The notes under the pieces are model-generated. The model was not told the DNA's origin and did not search any database. It saw only the letters and a list, made by a program, of their open reading frames with translations. A stretch of 64,000 nt of DNA, taken from contig NBIV01000052.1 in the NCBI GenBank assembly GCA_003194525.1, forward strand, positions 248,001 through 312,000, written 5' to 3'. The translations under genes and the position numbers were made by a program. How positions within the stretch are numbered: position 1 is the stretch's first letter; each line of letters opens with the position of its first letter. Positions 40,743-53,550 of this stretch are shown here, one piece after another. This DNA comes from Gracilariopsis chorda. Lineage: Eukaryota > Rhodophyta > Florideophyceae > Gracilariales > Gracilariaceae.

Positions 40743-42770
40743 ATGCCGGACTCTGTAGTTGAGAATGAGAATAAATCTGGTCTTAAAATCCCACACATTC
40801 ATGCTAAGCGTGGTGAGGATTATGCACTATGACGAAATCGACTTCGTGCAGCGTGTCGCATTAAATGTTTCTGGAATGTAGTGTTGTCAATACTGGATGA
40901 GTCACCGAGTGCTCTATTGACCCAAGAATAGACCTCTGGTGCTGCTCCAAGCAGTTCCCGACTCATGGCAAAACGCGAAAAGGCATGTTCAATCACCGTC
41001 TGTGCACTTGGAGATGCCCCCAACGCGTAGTTATGGATGTGGGTGATGATCCGGGCCACATGGTAAGACTATTACATACACTTTATTCCTCTAATCGAAC
41101 CGTATCTCAAATCGCTGTACATACTCAACTGTTCCAAATGTCGTATAATAGCCAAAGTATGTCAGAATATGTCGACCAGTTTGCCACGTTAGTCTCACAA
41201 TTGGACCGAATGGGGAAGGATGCTGCCATTCCACAGTTACATAAGGCTCTAATGCTGTTGGCGTCTATTGACCCCAACTGCTCACTGGAGTCAAGTGCTG
41301 CTGCACTTAAAACTAAGGAGATCTCGGAACTACAGTGGGACTAGGTGGGAACTACTTTGATTGACAAGTAAAGCGCTCGTCAGCTTGGTTCTGCCAGTTC
41401 CAGTCCTGGTCCTAACCGCAACCAGAACCGAGTTAAGGGAAACCGCCGTCACTTTGAACGCAACAGAATGTCAAATGGAGACCAAAATGATGGTAACGCA
41501 TCAGATTCCAACTTTAATTTGAATCCAATGGTGGTGCTTATGCTGTTGCCAGCAAACACGGTTATCAGTGCACCTTTTGCGACGAATATGGTCAGACGCA
41601 GGACTGATGCCACATGACCCACGACAATCCGGACAACCCTTTACCAAAATTCATCTTGGACCAACTCAAATCTAGTTCTTGTAACAAGTCCAAACCCTCG
41701 GGGTAAGCCCCAAGAAGAGGTTATAAGGTCGGGATCACCGGGATGGGTTTCGAGAAGTCTACGTTCCTCCCATCTGCGTCCAATGGATTGTAAAACTATG
41801 CGGACAGCGGAGCCACGTCCCATTTATTTGGTTCTCCATCCGCGTGTGTACCCAACACATTGGTTGAGGTATCTCCGAGGTTGATTGGACTTGCTGACAA
41901 CAACACGGTCACCGCGACACAACAAGGAGATGTGTTACCGCCCTTCGTCAAGGCTAGTCTGCGATTGACAGATGTACTGCTCGTACCAGATCTTGGATAC
42001 AACTTGGTTTCTGTTGGTCATAAGGCCCATAAAGGCATTCAATCGATGTTTGTTGCAAGTTAGGTTCGCCTTACACAGGAAAAATGGTTTGAAATTGGAT
42101 GTGGTCAACGATTCATGCACTCTAGGTTGTACACGCTGCCACGTTCAATCATGCATACCAATCACAGAACGCTCCTCTCTGCTAGAGACTTAGATCTCAC
42201 AAAGATGTGGCACCGCCGAATTGCACATATGAACCCACGAGACCTTCAAAAGGTACACGAGCAAGTTGATGAAATATCAACGCTAATGCAGATGGAGGAG
42301 GTATGTCCACCGTTTCCACCTGGCAAGGCGAATAAACTTCTGTTTTTGGGAATGTTTAAACGAGCAAAAGAGGATGGAAACATTGTGCACTCGGACATCC
42401 TTGGTCCTTTGCTCCCATCGCATCCTGATCGTTTTCATATGCGTCTGCGTTCCTTGATGACCGCTCCTTATACCCCGGAACATAATGCCATTGCCAAGAG
42501 CATCAATGGCACAATAGAAGAAGCTGCTCGAACTTGGCTGATTCAGGACCATTTGCCAGAATGCTTATTGCCGTATGCATTAAAATACATTATACATGTT
42601 CGCAATAGGGCTCCCCAGTCTACCACCGGCATGACTGCATACCGGTTAGTGACCGTTAATAAGCCGTCAGTGAAATATGCTAGAGTCTTTTGATGCGCAG
42701 CATAAGTATTGAAAATGAGCCCGGACACTACGTTGAACACTATTTCACATGACACTGCATCCATATCGAT
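40743..42770 (+). pseudogene. Copia Gag-protease-integrase, internally deleted
   Basis: Gag (UBN2-like) with VDQFATLVSQLDRMGKDAA and AALKTKEISELQWD, then a zinc knuckle remnant near 41575 (CTFCDEYG). The protease follows: ADSGATSHLF at about 41798, VPDLGYNLVSVG. GAG-pre-integrase has LWHRR-type KMWHRRIAHMNPRDL. The integrase jumps from LPSHPDRF straight to APYTPEHNAIAKSING, so its catalytic core is deleted. Stops occur at 40831, 41342 and several later places. It ends where a reverse-strand LTR begins. Confidence 0.8.
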
Positions 42771-42774
42771 ATCC

Positions 42775-43137
42775 TAAGTCCTTTTTGTACCTTCCACGTG
42801 CTGGCACACGCAAGCACACGTGTACAGCAACTTGATGTACCTGTAAACCACATGTAGTGACACAGAATCTCATGTACGTTGTCCACTCACATTATGCCAA
42901 GTATGCCTTGCTGTGCCCACAACCAATACGATTAATACCACTGGTAGACCGCGTAAGGCATAAGAGCGAATGCAGTAGCCAATGATAAGGTTTGAGGTTG
43001 GGTTCGAGCACACGCGCATATGCGCTTTTGCAAAGGAGGTGCTCAAAAGTGCCCATCGTTATATGCAACTTTGTTTCCAACAAGTCTACGATGATGTCCT
43101 AGGGCTACCAGGCCTCGAAAATGTGCCAAGATCAACA
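42775..43137 (-). mobile_element. Copia LTR (type 1), truncated 3' LTR of reverse element
   Basis: The right end reads, on the reverse strand, TGTTGATCTTGGCACAT, preceded by a purine-rich GGAATTCGAGAAGAA. It contains the shared TGCAGTAGCCAAT block at about 42971. Cut at the left by the junction near 42775. Confidence 0.7.
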
Positions 43138-45430
43138 ATTCTTCTCGAATTCCGGGGTAAGTTCGTACTTTTTCATCTTTACCGCTCCACATCCATGGAT
43201 TAGGGCTTGGGATGTATTTCCGTATCATTGTCTTCACTTTGCAACTCCTTCGGGCGGTAGTGGATAGTGTTGTGTATGAACGCTTGGACAACCCCAACCT
43301 TCGCAGACATTATGAACTGAGAGATTGTCTGAAATCCCGTCACAGTTCTGGTACCACGACCTACCATGGCCAAAGTGTGATGCACTTTCTTCATCCATAT
43401 AGTTTGTGAGATATGGTGCACCAGGGAATGTAGATTTATCAAAAGTGACATTCTGGGACCCCTCATTTCGAGGACTCTCACGCGCATCGATGATCAGAAC
43501 CTGGGAAGCACCATGCTTCAGGGTCTGCAAGTGAAATCCATGAAGTGCACGAGACTCCAACTTGGTGTCCAGGCTAATTCTCAATATGTATTCTGCGCAT
43601 CGAAACACTTTAGTATACTTCAAAGACTGTTTACTGACACTCCTCAAAAGGAATAGATTCAAGCCTGTGGTAGAGTGGAGAGACCTATCGCGTATATAAA
43701 AAACATATTTCAATGCATACGGCTGTAGGCATTCTGGTCAGTGTGCTTGAATCAGCAAATCTTGAGCAGCTTCTTTCATTGTGCAATTGATGGGCTCGGC
43801 AATGGCATAATGTTCTGGGGTGTAGGGAGTTGAGGATAGCGTTCCTTGCAGACCATTCTTGGTTGGGTCTTGGAGAGCAATGCACTCTTCGGCATTGTCT
43901 GCGTGCAAAATCTAAACATGCACATGCGCTCCTTCAGCATTCTATTGAAGCACATGCGCTCCTTTAAACACCAGGAGATTTTGCCCAACAACAAAAAACA
44001 CTGCACTATCACCAAACCTATGCGAATCGAAGTCCTTATGCTCGATTGGACTTGGCAGCGTTTACAAACGAGAGGACGTGTCACGTTGACCACATCCAAT
44101 CTCCAACCCATCTTCGTGTATAACGCGGACCTCATTCGCACAGAAAAACGACTGAATGCCTTTATCGGGCATACGACCTACATACACACAGTTGCATCCA
44201 AGATCCGGCACTAGAAGTACACCTGTCAACCTTAGGTTCAATTCCAAAACAGGGAGTATTAGATCCCCTTTCTGTGTCGCTGAGACCGTAGTGTTGTCAG
44301 CGACCTTAATCTTTCTTTGCTGTATGTCAACCAATGTGTTTGGGACGAACGCAGAAGCACAACTGAAGAAGTGGGATGTAACACCACTGTCTGTGTAGGT
44401 TTCTATGAAAGTGGATGCAAGGGGCACCTCTACAGGCTTTTCAGCAGATATGGCAGCGATCTCAATGTTAGATTCCTTTCGTGATGACCTTTCGGAGTGC
44501 TTGGGTTGGTCACTTGAACTAGGTTTGACTCCAAGACAGCTTCAGGCAGGTTGTTTTCTGGATTGTCAGGATTCATTTTACATCTGTCCTGCGTGTGAAC
44601 ATCGCCGTCACAGAAACTGCAATGATAACTATTTTTGCCTGCAACGGCATACGCGTGCCCATTGCACTCATTGTTTGAGTTGGAATCTGATGTACTTGCA
44701 TCAATGTGGTACCCTTTTGACAATGTAGTGTGTCCACTTGAATGGCTACTTCCCTTACCTCTGCTCTTCCTGCGTTTGCGACTATGAGCAGAACCGGCGG
44801 AATTAATTTGAGGAGCATTTTATTCGTCTATGAGGGTAGTCTTCACGCAGTCCCATGTCCATTCCGAGATGTTCTTTGTTCGGAGTGCCGCAGCCGTGGA
44901 CTCCAATGAGCAGTTGGGATCAATACAGGCTAGCAATATTGTCCCCTTGTGGGATTCGGAAATGACAGCATCCTTCCCCATTCCGTCCAGCTGCGAGAAT
45001 AGGGACGCAAACTGGTCAACATAGTCCAACATATTCTGACCATTATACGAAATTCGGAACAGTTGGGTCTGTGCAGAAATACATGACACTGTCCTGTTAG
45101 ACGCATACCTCAAATCAAGAAGTTGGAGCATACGACCAGGGTCATAATTGACGTCTATAATCATACGCGGAGGGGCATCTCCAAGTGTGCATATTATGAT
45201 TGCGCATGCCTTTTCTCGTTTGGCAAGCACACGGAAAGTAGTCGGTGGAGCGCTTGCTTCCAACGCCTGCGTCGGGGTAGAACTGGATGACCCCTCCAAG
45301 CCTGACATTACGACATTCCAGACTCCTTTGATGCCACATGCAGCCCGGAGACCATGCTGCCATAACTTGTAATCCTCACCATTTCTACGATGGAAGCATG
45401 GACGTTTCACACTAGAGGTGGTTTAGGAAT
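43138..45430 (-). pseudogene. Copia element, reverse strand: Gag, protease, integrase remnants
   Basis: Gag at 45410-44820 (KRPCFHRRNGEDYKLWQHGL, VDQFASLFSQLDGMGKDA). Zinc knuckle at about 44640 (CSFCDGDVHTQDRCKMNP). Protease at about 44390-44200 (YTDSGVTSHFF, VPDLGCNCVYVG). The integrase is reduced to PQNIMPLPSPSIAQ-like and later pieces to 43234, with THE-type FDKSTFPGAPYL linker sequence. Most of the integrase core and all of the reverse transcriptase are missing. CACATGCGCTCCTT is duplicated at 43920 and 43949. Confidence 0.75.
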
Positions 45431-45439
45431 CATCTGCGG

Positions 45440-45998
45440 AGTCAGATATTGTCCTAGAATGAGTTCCAATACCAAACTAAATAATACAAATGTAACAGAA
45501 TGAAGGACTCGATGCATTGAATCGACGATCAGCTGGGATTAAAAAACGATGATCGCAGTACAGCAGTTGTATTGTAGCTGATGTCGCACTTAGAAAGAAA
45601 TATTGGAGTAGAGATTTGTCGACACTCAACAGCTCGGATGCCAGTGGAGACCGTGTAACAAAGTCTCAACGCTCAGTAGGACGAGTCCCGTATGCGAATC
45701 ACAGGCAGAGTTTGGGTTGTCTACGCCGGTAGTATACTCACGAGCAGCTGTGTAGCACACTTGGAAAAGAAAATAAGAGATGAAACTTCGTAAAAGCGGG
45801 CGCGATGACAGGGGAAACTACCTCCGCTACCCTAAGGGTAGAACCTCCGACCATGGATGCTCCATGTGCGAGGTGCGATTTTCTTCGACCTGCTCTACTC
45901 TGCGTCCTTCGAGGGCAGAGTGCTCTCTCCACACGAAACGCCCTAGGGACATTACTTGTAAGCGTGATTTGCTTTCACAAGTTAACCCCTGCTGGAAG
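45440..45998 (-). mobile_element. Copia LTR (type 1) 3' part and leader of the reverse element
   Basis: Matches, in reverse, the second half of the type 1 LTR (GGGACATTACTTG.. and the GTCTCAACGCTC region). Truncated at 45998 by a forward LTR that starts there. Confidence 0.65.
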
Positions 45999-47511
45999 TT
46001 GATGTTAGCCCATTGTCGAGTGCCTGGTAGCCCTAATACATCATGATAGAATACTTGGAAATAAAGTTGGCTATAACGATGGGCACTTTTGAGTACCTCC
46101 TTTCCAAAAGCGCATATGCTCGTGTTTGCTCGAAACCAACGTGAAACGGACTTATGATTGGCTACTGCATTTGCCCTTATGCATTACGTGGTTTACAAGT
46201 GGTATATATTGTGTGGGTCCTAGGCACAGCATGGGCGCTTGGCATAGTGTGAGTGCACAACGTACGTGGGATTCTATGTGGCTACATCTGGTTAAAGGTA
46301 CATCACGTTGTTGCAGACGTCTGATTGTGTGGGCCAGGACGTGAATGAGGGGTCATGTGAAGTTGTGCATTGCCATGGTCATAATGACGCAAGGAAGTCA
46401 TTATACACTGCTTTGACAGCTGGCACATTGTTGTCATGGTTGTTTCACTCGTACGTCATTTGCATATTAGCATGTGCTGGAATAATCTTATGCATGGTTA
46501 TAGTGAACTTTCACCAGTTTGTGCAACCCTTATTGTGTTATGTTTGAATATGATTTATAGTATTAGGTGTCCGCACACAGTGGTTAAGGTTTTCCTTGTA
46601 GTCGTAGTGCACTCTAAGGGTGCTATATAAGTTGCAGTTGTTGCAGCTCCAAGTAAATCACCCCAAGCTCGACAACCTTCACTGCAGATTTTACTTCTTT
46701 CTTTCTTTTCTATTTCTGTTGAAGCCCAACTTAATTTATTACCATCAGTTTATGGGCCCAGAGCGTGGAAATATTGCAGAGGTCGCTCTTATTTAACTTT
46801 ATTTGTTTTTGTGTTGCACATATTTTGGAGACTTAGTTGCAGAGGTGAAAGTAGGCAAAGAGTTCATGGGGTTGTCTTTGGAAAACCGACCTACTCCTGT
46901 TCCAATCCCTGTTTCTTTCGTTTCAGCGCACAACGATCGAGCTAATTTACCGCAAGAGACGAGCAGGGGTTAGCTGGTCAAAGCATATCCCACTTGTAAG
47001 TAACCTCCCTGGGACGTTTTCTACGGATTGAGCACCTTGCTCTCGAAGTGCGCAGAGTACGTCAGATAGGTGAAAATCGCACCTTGCACTTGGAGAGAGC
47101 CTCCAGGGTCCAAGGGTTCAAGCCTTAGGGTAGCGGAGGTAGTTTATTCTGTTAGTGCGCCTGCTTTTACGAAGTTTCATGTCTTATTTTCGTTTCCTAG
47201 TGTGCTACAGCGCTGCTCGTGAGTAAACTCCGGTCGTGGAGGACCCGAACTCTACCTGTGAATCTCGTACCAGATGGGTCTGAACCAGCTTTGAGACTTG
47301 TTTACACTTTCTTCGCTGGCAGCCTTGTTGTTGAGTATTGATATTACTCCACTCCAGTATTCATATCATAGTGTGACCTCAGCTGTAACTTACTGGCTGA
47401 CAATCAGATTCAACAATTTCCCTCTCTTGAAAATTGGTTCTTGAGAAGCATTAATTCCCTCACTCTGCTTCGCAACATATATTCATTTATATTCCAGCTC
47501 CTTCTGGAAGT
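45999..47511 (+). mobile_element. Copia LTR (type 1) and leader
   Basis: Starts TTGATGTTAGCCCATTG (the initial TG is lost at the junction). Shared TGATTGGCTACTGCA at about 46154. TATATAA at 46624-46630 precedes GTTGCAG and is a likely promoter. Runs to the Gag ATG at 47512. Confidence 0.7.
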
Positions 47512-47940
47512 ATGTCTGACTCCAAATTTGAGAATGAAACTAATTCCGGTCTGAAAATCCCACGCTTCCATTGTAAGCGTGGTGAGAACTATACACTATG
47601 GCGACATGGACTTCAAGCAGCGTGTTGCATTAAAGGTGTCTCGAATGTATTGGTGTATACTCTGGATGAGTCATTGAGTGCTATATTGACTCAAGATTCA
47701 ACCTCAGGTGCTGTTCCGAGCAGTTCCAGACTCATGGCATAACTCGAAAAGGAATGTGCAATCATCATCTGTGCACTTTGATATGCCCCCCTACGCGTGG
47801 AAATGGATGTGGAGTATGGTTCTGTATGTACGTTAAGAGTATTAGATGCATATTATGCCTTTAATCGAACGGTATGTCGTATCGCTGTACATACTCCCCT
47901 GTTCCGAATGTCGTATAATGGCCGACGTATGTTAATGCAA
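47512..47940 (+). pseudogene. Copia Gag fragment
   Basis: KIPRFHCKRGENYTLWRHGL, then after a stop at 47740 CAIIICAL and VCRIAVHTPLFRMSYNG. Cut at about 47940 by a reverse-strand LTR. Confidence 0.75.
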
Positions 47941-48672
47941 CGCACGCGGGTTATGAAAAGTAAAAGGGAGAAAAAGTAGGAAGAAGAAACAAGAAAGTAG
48001 AACAAGATACGTTGTCAGCCTTAGTCTACCAGTTTACTCGAGAGCGGGCAAAGGCAACATGCAAATACTGTACCGCACACGCTTCACCGTCGTTGCAGCA
48101 AGCAACGGCGGTAGTTGCACCATTACAATACACGTTCTTCTTGTGTGCAGGTGTACACGAAAAGCTCGCGCATTCGAGACTCTCACACATTCAAATAACT
48201 GAATCAATCAATGCCACAAATCCTTTGCCAGTCCCTTGATCTAGAACCAGCTCAAAAAAAATCAACCATTTCCATCCTGGCACTCCAACCCCTCAGCGCA
48301 GCTCACAAACGCGCATTGTCTCAAATCGCCCAATGCAGCTCCCATTGGCATCTTTGTCATTGCACTACAACCGTCTAATGCATTCAAACTTAAACCAACC
48401 ATATTGCTCTACTTTTGCATATCCGCAATATAGTACCACACACTCCATAACACTTGAACGATGTACAATGCATATAGCGTTTTGCAGTAGCCAATCACAT
48501 GGCCGTTTCGCGTTGGTTTTAGGAGAGGTGCATATGGGCTTTTTGGAGCGAGGAGGTCCAAAAGTGCCCATCGTCCCCTGAATGTCTGGTTTGGAACCAA
48601 GTTGAGGCCTTCTGGGGGGGGGGGGGGGGTACGGGGGTTGGCCAAGCATTCGACCACTTCCAGACTTCAACA
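47941..48672 (-). mobile_element. Copia LTR (type 2), 3' LTR of reverse element
   Basis: On the reverse strand it starts TGTTGAAGTCTGGAAG right after the pol end and a CGAGGAGGAG purine tract. It contains a C16 run (G16 at 48614-48629 on +) and the shared TGCAGTAGCCAATCACATGG block. Its inner part also occurs, inverted, at about 56740-57060. Confidence 0.7.
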
Positions 48673-51600
48673 CTCCTCCTCGAATCTCTGTCCAGAACCC
48701 ATACGTTTCAAAATTGTATTAACACTCATACGTTTTAATGGCTTGGTAAGTGTATCTGTATAGTTTAGCTCACTTGGGACGTAGTGAACACTAATCACAT
48801 TGTCTCTCATGAGATCTCGGATAAAGTGAACGTTTACATCAGTGTGCCTAGCACGACTAGAAGAACACCTTTCACCACCAGCACACTCCAATGCGCACTG
48901 GTTGTCAGAGTGTAGAGGAACCAGGTCTTTCGCGTCGAAGCTGCACTATCGTAGCACACAAGCAACCCATACCATTTCCTGTGCAGCCCACGTCAGAGGA
49001 TAGTACTCCACCTCGCCAGTTGATAGCGCAATTGACGCTTATTTTATACCACCATACCAGCAAGTTGCTGACCTAAGTTTAAAGATATACTCGGACGTTG
49101 ACTTCTGACTCGCAGTGTCTCCAGCGTAGTCACAGTCCACCAAACCATGCAGATCTAGCGATCCAGGTCTGTAGCATAGCCTATGCTGTCCCATTCCACA
49201 CAGGTACCTGAGCACATGCTCACAGCTTTGTGACACCAAACGGTAGGAGCACTTTCAACACCATCCAGAATGAGAACTGGAGTAGGTATATCCACCCTTG
49301 TACGTAGTGCAAAGTACAGCAGAGACCCGATTATCTTCGGGTACAACTGCAGATCCATTGGTGATTTGGAGTCCTCCGTTGCTAGAGATGTGAAGAAGCA
49401 CTTCACTACAGGGTTAGGTACTGGTTTAGCGTTCTGGAGACCAAATCGTCGAAGTATACTCTCAATATACAGCGACCCTCTCAGCTTGACACCAAGGAGT
49501 TGTCGGGCTGTACCTATCTTCTAGGATAGCTCCAAGGTACAGAGTGATTCAGTTCTCAATGCGGAGGTCATAGAGTGCTTTGAGCTCCTCTAACACCGTA
49601 GTCCGTTGCTCCAGCGTTGGCATGAGCACCAAAATCTCGTCCACGTACATGAGTATGTAGGCGTTCCTGCGATCTCCAACCTTTCGCTTGAATACGCACG
49701 GTGCGCTGGGTAGTTCCTCAAAACCCAACCTCTTCGTGACTGCTTGAACTTGGTATTCCATGCTACATGAGCCTGTTTCAAGCCGCACATAGCCTTGAGT
49801 AACCTATAGCACTTTGCGGTCAAACGGGGATCAACACGCGGCGACATCACCCACACGTCTCCTTTAAGCTCACCGTTGAGAAACGCAGTCTTAACATCTA
49901 CTTAAGCAACATACATCTGAAGACAAATTGCAACGTAAATGAACATGTGGACCAGACTAAATGGCACTAATGGCGCATATATCTCCATGTAGTTCTGCCT
50001 ATATGTTTGGTGATTGTCACCAGCCACAACCCTAGCATTGAATCTATCGACCGATCCTTTGGCATAGCGCTTAACCTTTAAGATGGCATGAGTAGGAAGA
50101 GGCTAAGGGGCAGGAGATTCATTCTCCACCCAAGTGTTCTTCTCCTCCAGAGATGTCAGTTCTCCATCAATGGCATTCTTCCAAAGTCTCTGCTCAAGTG
50201 GTCTTTGCCCAGATTAGGTTCATCAATGGTAGTAATATTCATTTGTGACATTGCACTACCCGCCATATACCACCACTTAGCTGGTGCAAGTCGTGTACAG
50301 CGAGGAGAGCGTGGTTCGGATTCAGATTCTGGGTAGACATCAGTGTTCGAAGTATGTGACTAACACTTAGGGCATGCTCACCACCATTTTCTGGGTGCGA
50401 ATCGTCATTTGAAGTATGCTCACTATCATCTGGATGCTCGGTACTGCTTTCAGTACTCGGTGCCGTTGGTATTGGAGTGGATTCAGTAGGCTCCGTATAT
50501 TTCTTAGTATCGAATGGATTGTCCACCGAAACCATACTACCACTCTTAGTATCAATTCCAGATTGATCTGCACATTCATAAGTATCATCTGATGCACGTT
50601 TATCAGTCATAACATGTTCCAGAAATGGTGCACCAGGGAACTTGGACTCGTCAAAGGTCACATGCCAAGACTTTAAAAAGCATGTAATCCCATCACTATC
50701 ATTGACTAAAACGTCATACACACCATGTTCAACAATCGACAATTACACTCCCTCAAGTGCGCAAGACTCGAACTTGGTATGTGGTTTCATCTTAAGCACG
50801 AATGCAGCATACCAAAACACTTTGGCATGCTTCAAAAATGGTTTTAAAGCACTCATCAAAAAGTAAAGGCTGCTTCCAGTTGCATAGTGACAAAACCTAT
50901 TGCAAACATGTATGAAGTGCTTTAACGCATATGGCCACAATCACTCTGGTAGACTTGCCTGTATGAGCAAAGCTTGAGCAGCTTCCTCCATAGTGCAATT
51001 GACGCGCTGGGCTATTGCATTGTGTTACAGAGTATATGGAGGAGAGAAAGAAATGTCTTGAAGATTGTTGGCAGGGTTTAACTGCAACAAAATATACTCT
51101 TCAGCATTAACCGAGTGCCCTTTTGCAATAACCACGCCTCCAAGCTGCTGGAACTTGTGCTCAACTGCATCGAATACAACAAAAATTTCACTATTATGCG
51201 TCATGAAGCCTAAAAGTGCAAATCTTGAATGCTCGTCAAGGAATTTAGAGGGATATTGAAACCCTTGTGGGAATGACGGTAGAAGGGGTCCTAGTATGTC
51301 AGATTGTACCACCTGATGTACGGCTGATGCTCGGTCATACTTGCCAGGAAATGGGATTTCCTGGGCCTTACCAAGCCTACCAGGGCGGCACATCTCTTCC
51401 ATTTCCGACATTTTTGGCACCCCTTCAGCATATTTGTAAACTGACTGGAGTTCGCGCCCATTGATGTGGGCAAGTCGCCGATGCCATAGATTAGCAATAC
51501 TGGACGCCAATGTGTTCATGCAATGATCTCCACCAGTTCGCGACGAGGGTGAGGTTGGGTTGGTACCTTGCAATATCAGATCGGGGAAGGTGTACAACCC

Positions 51601-52140
51601 CGAAAGTCGATCGCAATGGCCACTGCTGACTACAACCCCATTTTCCAAGGTGAGACGAACTTCACTTGAGTGAAAGAAGGATTCAATGCCCGTATCCACC
51701 ATCCATCCTACGGACACCAAATTGTATTGCAGTTCTGTAATGAGCAAGACATCAGTAAATGGTAGGTTTGCGTACTCAAATGGCAGTACTACGTCACCCC
51801 GCTGCGTTGCACATACTTTAGTGTTGTGTGCCAGCATGATCGTTCGAGTTTCTACGTGGTGCAGGGACTCTGGAATAAACGCAGAGACCAAATGGAAGAA
51901 GTGTGATGTAGCACCACTATCAGCCTAGGTGTCCATATGGGGACTGTCGGGGGGTACGATGGAAGACATTTCCAGTGCCATACCACATACTTCAGTATTT
52001 GATGAACTACCAGTCGGCTTACTTAAAGACTTGGACGCCAAAGATATGCTCTTTGACCTGACTTTAAGCTTTTCCAGGATGCTTTTGGGTAAATGATTAT
52101 CCGGGTTATTGGGATTCACATGGCATCTGTCCTTTGTGGG
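48667..52140 (-). pseudogene. Copia pol, reverse strand: protease, integrase, reverse transcriptase, RNase H
   Basis: The most complete copia pol here. Zinc knuckle remnant and protease at 52119-51700 (VPPDSPHMDT, LQYNLVSVGW). GAG-pre-integrase LWHRRLAHINGRELQSV and integrase DILGPLLPSFPQGF at 51891-51025, then LNPANNLQDISFSPPYTL. Reverse transcriptase at about 50100-49500: WVMSPRVDPRLTAKCYRLLKAM, LKQAHVAWNTKF, then LMYVDEILVLMPT, where YVDD is changed to YVDE. RNase H C-terminus at 49406-48667 (DLHGLVDCDYAGDTASQKS, then RHTDVNVHFIRDLM and TDTLTKPL). Many stops and shifts; not functional. Confidence 0.85.
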
Positions 52141-52145
52141 ACCAT

Positions 52146-52886
52146 TGTTGTAAAACTACCTGTTCTGTCACCGAAAACCAAAATTTCCGGGGAGCATGGG
52201 CTGTTTTAGAGGGTACCTCTGCAAAAGTGCATGTGCGTCGCTGTACAAACTCAACGTGAATCTGGCTTGTGATTGGCTACTGCAAATGCACATTCGCACT
52301 GTAGTGCGTACAAGTGGTGGTGCACAAGTGGGCTAGACTGGCACACCCACGTGTCCAGCTAGTACAGTCCGCACAGTGTACAGGGCACGTACCTATGATA
52401 TTTGGAAATACCGGACATGTGGTACAGCATTGGAACTTTGGTGAGGAGTATGGGTACTATCATCAGGTTTACAGGTACACGAAGTGGTTAATGACGTGTG
52501 AGTTTTCGCATTTACACGTACACGTGATGTGGCGAATTACTGTGGCGTGCATGGATTATTTTGGATGCGTTGGCATGCGTTGGCATGCGTTGGCATGTGA
52601 ATCTGTGTTGTGAATTTAGGCTTTGTCATGGTTGTGTGCAGGCACGTAACTTATGGTGCAGTGTTGGCACCTTATTTTGTTGAGCTGTTGTAAGGTATCA
52701 TGAGTTAAGTGCGAGCGGGGCTATGTTATGTTTGGTGATGATTGGTAGTATTGAGTGTCCCCGGCTACTGGTTAAAGTTTCAGTTGAAGTCAAAGTTGCG
52801 ACGAAGACGAAGTTAGAGTTCTATATAAGTTGTGATTGTAGCACCTCCAAGTAAATTCGAGCCAGAGCTGGCGAACTTCCTTTGCA
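52146..52886 (+). mobile_element. Copia LTR (type 3), solo
   Basis: Starts TGTTGTAAAAC and ends near TTTGCA (52886; similarity to the other copy runs 17 bp further). It matches the reverse LTR at 62437-63167. TATATAA at 52822-52828. Three copies of GCGTTGGCAT lie at about 52567-52594. Host copia sequence of opposite strand lies on both sides, so it is a solo LTR inside an older element; no target duplication was found. Confidence 0.75.
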
Positions 52887-52889
52887 TCC

Positions 52890-53550
52890 CCCTACCTTTC
52901 CTTACCCTTCCGCTTAAACGTCTTACAGTTCCCACGTAATCCCATGGGAGTTCTGAAATCTCCTTCGTTCTAATTGCTGCTGCGGTTGACTTCAATGAGC
53001 AGTGAGGGTCAATACATGCCAGAAGCATGGGTGCGTTATGACATTCAGGTACGGGGACATCCTTGCCGATGCAGTCCAGCTGCCAAAACAAAGAGGCAAA
53101 CTGGTCCCCATACTCGGACACGTTTTGGCCGTCATACGACATTTTGAACAGTTGCATTTGCACTGCTATACGATAAACTGTCCTGTTTGATGCATATTGC
53201 GCATCAAGTAGCTGAAGCATGCGACTGGGGTCATTATCCACATCCATAAATACACGCATTGGGGCATCAACAAATGCACAAATGATGATTGCGCCTGCCT
53301 TTTTGCGCTTGGCAACTATACGGGAGGGGGTCTGGTTAGCACTAGAACCAGGCGTTTGTGTCATTATAGCACTGCATGAGTCCTCCAAAATGGACATGAC
53401 AACATTCCAGACACCTTTAATTCGACACGTGGCACGTACAAGGTGTCGCCAAAGGGTGTAATCTTTGTCCCGCTTACCGTAGACGCGCGGGCTCTTCACA
53501 CCAGACGTGGTTTCTGACTCAACTTCGGAGTATGAATTGGGTCCAGAAGA
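52890..53550 (-). pseudogene. Copia Gag, reverse strand
   Basis: KSPRVYGKRDKDYTLWRHLV, AIIICAFVDAPMRVFMDVDN, YGDQFASLFWQLDCIGKDV and AAAIRTKEISELPWDYVGT in one 228-codon frame that runs on into the solo LTR. Its zinc knuckle lies beyond that LTR at about 52130. Confidence 0.8.
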
